Assembly (NCBI GenBank): GCA_001797415.1
Contig: MGPL01000016.1
Location: 1 to 9,161, forward strand
Reading direction: 5' to 3'
Source: Deltaproteobacteria bacterium GWA2_55_10
GTDB lineage: Bacteria; Desulfobacterota; GWC2-55-46
Length of the DNA stretch: 9,161 nt
The notes beneath the pieces are model-generated. The model ran no database searches. It saw nothing but the letters and a program-made list of their open reading frames with translations, and had not been told where the DNA came from. Both the position numbers and the translations under genes were made by a program. Shown here piece by piece: positions 6,492 to 9,161 of the stretch; the stretch's first letter is position 1, and every line of letters starts with the position of its first letter.

Positions 6492-6851
6492 TCACAGGAT
6501 GCTGTTGAGCGTGTTCAGGACCTTTGTCTCTGAAAGGGGTTTGATGATGTACCCTGAGGCGCCGGACCTTACCGCCTCCTCGACAATGGGTTCGTAGCCG
6601 AGAGAGGTGCACATGACTATCTTGAGCGGCAGCTTCAGTGCCGAGATGGCCTTAGCGGCATCGAGCCCGTTCATCACTGGCATCACCACGTCGAGTATCA
6701 CGAGGTCGGGCTTCAAGCCCTTTGCCATCTCAAGCGCCATCGCGCCGTTCTCAGCCTCGCCTACTATGGTGAAGCCGGCCCGGCCCAGTATGTCCTTCAA
6801 GGCAAGCCTGAAAAACTCGGTATCGTCAGCTATTAGGACTCTTTTTGACAT
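6492..6851 (-). CDS. cheY: CheY-like single-domain response regulator
   Basis: A 119-residue stand-alone receiver domain with no output domain. Key residues are all present: acidic pair Asp9-Asp10 (IADD), phospho-acceptor Asp54 (VILDVVMP), Thr82 in MCTS, Tyr101 and Lys104 (YIIKP). It should take phosphate from CheA His46 and then bind a downstream target such as the flagellar switch or a pilus or other effector; the target is not in the window. The ATG overlaps the end of cheW by 26 bases and has GGAAG a few bases upstream inside cheW, which suggests coupled translation. The cheY-cheA gap is occupied by a palindromic repeat. A few receivers of this type act as phosphate sinks, and this cannot be told apart here. 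Confidence 0.92.
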   Translation of the reverse strand: MSKRVLIADDTEFFRLALKDILGRAGFTIVGEAENGAMALEMAKGLKPDLVILDVVMPVMNGLDAAKAISALKLPLKIVMCTSLGYEPIVEEAVRSGASGYIIKPLSETKVLNTLNSIL

Positions 6852-7284
6852 TTTCTTCCGTTGTCAGCATCCTTGATGTCTCGTTGAAAAGCGCCGGCCA
6901 GTCTATTATTTCGATAGTCGAGTCTTTCGCGTATATCCTGCCCGATGTGAAAAGGCCCTTCTCGTCGGTCGTCTTGCCGCCTATCTCCTCGTCCCAGAGA
7001 AATGAGAGAGCTGCCTCTCCGATGTCCATGCCGAGGGTGCGCCCCTTATCCCGCAGAACTATTACCTTGTGCGTGCTCCGCTCCGCCGGGGAGAAATCCC
7101 CGAGCGCCATCGCGAGGTCAACGACAGCCACGGGCTCGTTCCTGAAAGAGATTATGCCGGTTACAAAACCCGCCCTGCCCGGAAGAAACGGGAGCTTCTC
7201 GACTTCGACCACGCCCGCGACCGCGGTCGTCTGGATGGCGAACTTGCCTGCATCAAGGGCTATGATGATCTTATCCCCCTTCAT
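6826..7284 (-). CDS. cheW: CheW-like chemotaxis adaptor
   Basis: A 152-residue single CheW domain, the scaffold that links receptors to CheA in the array. Typical features are the first strand IIIALDAGKFAIQTTAVAGVVEV, then LPGRAGFVTGIISFRNEPVAVVDLAMALG (the conserved G-x-I-x-x-R-x-x-x-x-x-V-x-D/L core), then VIVLRDKGRTLGMDIGEA and a closing GRIYAKDSTIEIIDWPALF. A C-terminal tail of about 15 polar residues extends past the domain and overlaps cheY. The ATG lies 6 bases past the receptor stop, with no strong ribosome site, so translation is probably coupled to the receptor gene. Confidence 0.9.
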   Translation of the reverse strand: MKGDKIIIALDAGKFAIQTTAVAGVVEVEKLPFLPGRAGFVTGIISFRNEPVAVVDLAMALGDFSPAERSTHKVIVLRDKGRTLGMDIGEAALSFLWDEEIGGKTTDEKGLFTSGRIYAKDSTIEIIDWPALFNETSRMLTTEENVKKSPNS

Positions 7285-7290
7285 AACCGA

Positions 7291-8565
7291 TTAAAGAGAG
7301 AACCTGGCGACCACGGCCTTAAGTTCTTTAGATAACTCAGAGAGCTTCTCCGCGGCTGTAATTGTCTCGTTGATGGCTGTGCCGTGTCGCTCTACAGCGG
7401 ACTCGACCCGCTCGGTCGAGGAGAGGTTCTCCTTCGCTATATGCGCCACCTGCTCTATTATCTCAACGGTCTTGCCGGCCTTCTCCTTCTGCTTGTGCGT
7501 GAGGCCGAGGATGATGCTCGCCTTCTCAGCCACTTCGGAGGTGTAGTTCGTGATGTCGACGAGTATCTCGCGTATTTTCCTCAAGTCGTCCCTGCCGCCC
7601 TTGAGGTTCGCGGTGCCCTCGCTTGCCGAGGCCACGACGCGCTCCACTTCGACTCTAAGCTCCTTTACGATGAAGGAGACGTCCTCGACGCTGTTGTTGG
7701 TGTTGTCGGCGAAGCGCCGCACCTCTTCCGCGACCATGGCAAAGCCCCTGCCGTGCTCTCCTGCCTTTGACGCCTCTATGGTGGCGTTCAAGGCCAGGAG
7801 GTCTGTCTGGCGAGAGATGTGCGTTATGACATCGAGTATCTTCGGTATGTCGCCGAGCTTCTCCTTCAGGCGTATGGCGGCTGATTCTGTGTTCTCTATC
7901 CCGTTGAAGATGGTCTCCATCTTCTCCATGGCGGACGTGGCTGCCATGGCGCCGCGCTGGACCATGGTGTTGACCTTCTGGGAGGCGTTCGCGCTCTCGG
8001 TCACCTTTCCGGCGACCTCGTCCGCGAGCTCTGCCATCGCTTTGACGGTCGACGAGGCGTCGCCCACATGATTGGCCTGTTCGAGCGCGCCGTCAAATAT
8101 GGCGGATGTGCCTGATATGACTTCCTTGGAGGTCTCGTGCCCCCTGGATACGACCGAGGAGAACGACTCCTGCGCGTCGGTCAGGTCCGAAACAGTCGAC
8201 TTTATCTGCTCGACCAGGGTCTTGAGGCTCTCTGACATGAGGGCGACCGCCTGGGCGAGGTCGCCTATCTCGTCCTTTATGAGCCTGGTCTGGCTGTCGC
8301 TGTCAAGCTTCTCGGCGTCGGTGAGGTCTCCCTTGCTTATTCTCCGGGCCACGCTCGTGATGCGGTTGAAGTCCCTGGTGAAGTTGCGGATGAAGAAAGA
8401 GCCGAGGATGAGGCCGACGAGGATGGCTATGAGAAAGCTTAAAGGCTGTTTCATCCACTCGGCTACATCGAGCTTCTCTACGAGCCCCGGCACGAATGCC
8501 GCGGCAGCGACTACAGCTATAAAGCCGAGTATGAACTTATACCCGATAGGTATCCTTATATTCAC
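7291..8565 (-). CDS. Methyl-accepting chemotaxis protein with minimal periplasmic region
   Basis: A 424-residue chemoreceptor. Two hydrophobic segments (about 9-27 and 42-59) are joined by only about 14 residues, so there is no room for a folded ligand-binding domain. A HAMP domain follows (about 60-122), then a long coiled-coil signalling region with hairpin tip ISRQTDLLALNATIEASKAGEHGRGFAMVAEEVRRFAD (about 250-287), the CheA/CheW contact site. No C-terminal CheR-tethering pentapeptide is present; the protein ends ARFSL. The signal may be sensed in the membrane, via HAMP or through a partner protein. The start is GTG 8565 with AAGG 6 nt upstream; an in-frame stop lies just upstream, and an ATG at 8579 is out of frame. 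It is the first gene of the cluster, about 25 nt after the predicted transcription start. Confidence 0.92.
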   Translation of the reverse strand: MNIRIPIGYKFILGFIAVVAAAAFVPGLVEKLDVAEWMKQPLSFLIAILVGLILGSFFIRNFTRDFNRITSVARRISKGDLTDAEKLDSDSQTRLIKDEIGDLAQAVALMSESLKTLVEQIKSTVSDLTDAQESFSSVVSRGHETSKEVISGTSAIFDGALEQANHVGDASSTVKAMAELADEVAGKVTESANASQKVNTMVQRGAMAATSAMEKMETIFNGIENTESAAIRLKEKLGDIPKILDVITHISRQTDLLALNATIEASKAGEHGRGFAMVAEEVRRFADNTNNSVEDVSFIVKELRVEVERVVASASEGTANLKGGRDDLRKIREILVDITNYTSEVAEKASIILGLTHKQKEKAGKTVEIIEQVAHIAKENLSSTERVESAVERHGTAINETITAAEKLSELSKELKAVVARFSL

Positions 8566-8596
8566 GTCCCGCCTTTCATTTTTTTAGAACCGGATT

Positions 8597-8626
8597 ATTA
8601 TAATTCGCTTTCAAATCCATTGTCAA
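8597..8626 (-). promoter_or_regulatory. Consensus sigma-70 promoter for the chemotaxis-lar operon
   Basis: On the minus strand a perfect TTGACA (8626-8621) is followed after 18 bases by a perfect TATAAT (8602-8597). Transcription would start near 8590 and give a leader of about 25 nt before the GTG start of the receptor. A promoter this close to consensus suggests strong basal expression, or expression held down by a repressor at the nearby dyads. Confidence 0.8.
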
Positions 8627-8646
8627 TTGACACTTCACCTTGAAGT
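8621..8646. promoter_or_regulatory. Two adjacent dyads at the -35 region: candidate operator sites
   Basis: TGTCAATTGACA (8621-8632) is a perfect 12-base palindrome that includes the -35 hexamer. It directly abuts a second dyad, ACTTCA (8632-8637) / TGAAGT (8641-8646) with a CCT spacer. The first would place a dimeric repressor over the -35; the second lies where an activator could contact polymerase. The symmetry is seen directly; binding is inferred and no regulator family is assigned. Confidence 0.45.
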
Positions 8647-8717
8647 TATTTCGCGTTTAAAGGGGAGCGCTTGAGAGAAAAGTGGCCCCGCGACGGCCAG
8701 GTACTGTCCCTGACAGC

Positions 8718-8835
8718 AGCTGTAAATCTTTTTTACTACTTTAAGACCGGACCTCAGGGAAAAAGCGCCATCATTGCAAGACCTTACAAATTTATCCGCG
8801 GGCAAGGCGGTCCCCTGCAGATCTTTTTTACAGCT
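8718..8835. repeat. Nine-base inverted repeat pair around a 100-base spacer
   Basis: AGCTGTAAA (8718-8726) is the exact reverse complement of TTTACAGCT (8827-8835). Near them, ATCTTTTTTA occurs twice in direct orientation (8726-8735 and 8821-8830). A smaller dyad, CTGTC/GACAG (8704-8716), precedes. No mobile-element gene is present between the arms; significance is uncertain. Confidence 0.35.
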
Positions 8836-8920
8836 CGGTCCGTATCATCTGTAAATTCATTTTTCACCGATGGAAACACCCTTAAGGCAAACAATAGAAT
8901 AAACAAGAACATACGGGTGC

Positions 8921-8934
8921 GGCATGCCGGTTGC
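8921..8934 (+). promoter_or_regulatory. Candidate sigma-54 promoter
   Basis: GGCATGCCGGTTGC, followed by AAG, fits the -24/-12 pattern GGCAYG-N4-TTGCA: GG and GC are separated by exactly 10 bases, and GGCA and TTGCA are intact. It would start transcription near 8946 and leave a leader of about 200 nt before the plus-strand gene at 9145. No enhancer-binding protein gene is in the window. A GG-N10-GC match can arise by chance in GC-rich DNA, so confidence is moderate. Confidence 0.4.
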
Positions 8935-8966
8935 AAGCATCAGACGGACTATACGGTAAGAGATGA

Positions 8967-8990
8967 TTCGGCCTTATGTACGGGGCCGGA
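8967..8990 (+). other. Stem-loop in the putative leader of the right-edge gene
   Basis: TTCGGCC (8967-8973) pairs with GGCCGGA (8984-8990), with five GC pairs, one GU and one AU, around a 10-nt loop. It is not followed by a T tract, so it is not a simple terminator. It lies about 20 nt after the start predicted by the sigma-54 site. I could not match the leader to a known riboswitch class. Confidence 0.3.
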
Positions 8991-9144
8991 GCGCGCCAAG
9001 TCAGGATAGGTATCCAGGCGTGAGGGAGAAGCATATTGTCCTACCAGGGGAAAGGGGGTGACAGGAGGGGTTCTTCTGCGAATAGACGGCCTAAGGATAT
9101 TTGACCCGGGAAGGTTCACGATGAAAAACCCAAGGAGGACTCAA

Positions 9145-9161
9145 ATGACATTAAGAAAGGC
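9145..9161 (+). CDS. Start of an unidentified plus-strand gene (3'-truncated)
   Basis: Only five full codons are visible (MTLRK) before the window ends. The start is supported by a strong Shine-Dalgarno, AAGGAGG, with 6 bases before ATG 9145. An in-frame ATG at 9121 with AAGG 6 nt upstream could add eight residues (MKNPRRTQ), but its site is weaker. The residues are too few to identify a product. Confidence 0.6.

Larger units (their letters stand above)
8566..9144. other. Divergent intergenic/regulatory stretch
   Basis: These 579 bases separate the minus-strand receptor from a plus-strand gene at the window edge. They hold the receptor promoter and its palindromes (8597-8646), an inverted repeat pair near 8718 and 8827, a candidate sigma-54 promoter (8921-8934) and a stem-loop (8967-8990). 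A 112-codon frame (8671-9009, TTG start) shows no domain or membrane pattern and I do not accept it as a gene. Confidence 0.6.

Noticed and set aside
8881..8935. GGCAAAC followed by a GC-rich hairpin-like run, resembling a c-di-GMP (GEMM) riboswitch start
   Set aside because: The second conserved element (GACGCAAAGCC-like) is missing and the spacing does not fit.
8671..9009. 112-codon plus-strand open frame with a TTG start and AGGGGAG nearby
   Set aside because: No recognisable domain, signal or membrane pattern; composition looks like translated intergenic DNA, and it runs through the candidate sigma-54 promoter and the leader hairpin.
9020..9061. Short leader frame beginning with GTG (13 codons) before the edge gene
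   Set aside because: No convincing ribosome site and no regulatory codon run; it may occur by chance in a purine-rich leader.
9050..9085. Purine-rich GGGGAAAGGGGGTGACAGG tract resembling part of a cobalamin riboswitch
   Set aside because: The rest of the conserved core, including the downstream GCCACTG-like box, is not present.

Overview
The window is bacterial chromosomal DNA of moderately high GC. Its gene content, frequent AGG-Arg and ATA-Ile codons and dispersed palindromic elements suggest a Desulfobacterota/deltaproteobacterial or Nitrospirota-like lineage. That placement is an inference from style; no marker gene here fixes the taxonomy.

Left part, plus strand: the 3' end of a ComEC/Rec2-type metallo-beta-lactamase-fold domain (to 688), an intergenic palindromic repeat (703-840), and a secreted DUF4124 protein (880-1401). 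A gene-free stretch follows (1402-1781) that holds repeat elements and a probable plus-strand terminator.

Middle and right, minus strand: reading in the direction of transcription from about 8590, the genes are an MCP chemoreceptor with almost no sensing region, CheW, CheY, (a second copy of the palindromic repeat), CheA, LarB and LarC. CheW/CheY, CheA/LarB and LarB/LarC overlap. A consensus-like sigma-70 promoter lies just upstream of the receptor. The layout reads as one operon that joins a small chemosensory module to two of the three enzymes of nickel-pincer nucleotide (NPN) cofactor synthesis. Beyond larC, a separate metallo-hydrolase gene (1782-2624) has its own near-perfect sigma-70 promoter.

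Right edge: 8566-9144 has no convincing gene. It holds the receptor promoter, several dyads, a candidate sigma-54 promoter and a leader of about 200 nt before the first codons of a plus-strand gene cut off by the window end.

How the parts work together: receptor, CheW, CheY and CheA would form a phosphorelay, with receptor arrays controlling CheA autophosphorylation and CheA phosphorylating CheY. No methyltransferase or methylesterase gene is visible. LarB and LarC make parts of the NPN cofactor; LarE and any LarA-family enzyme are not in the window. The tight LarBC-CheA junction is the least expected feature. No clearly new system is evident; the linkage and the regulatory dyads merit checking.
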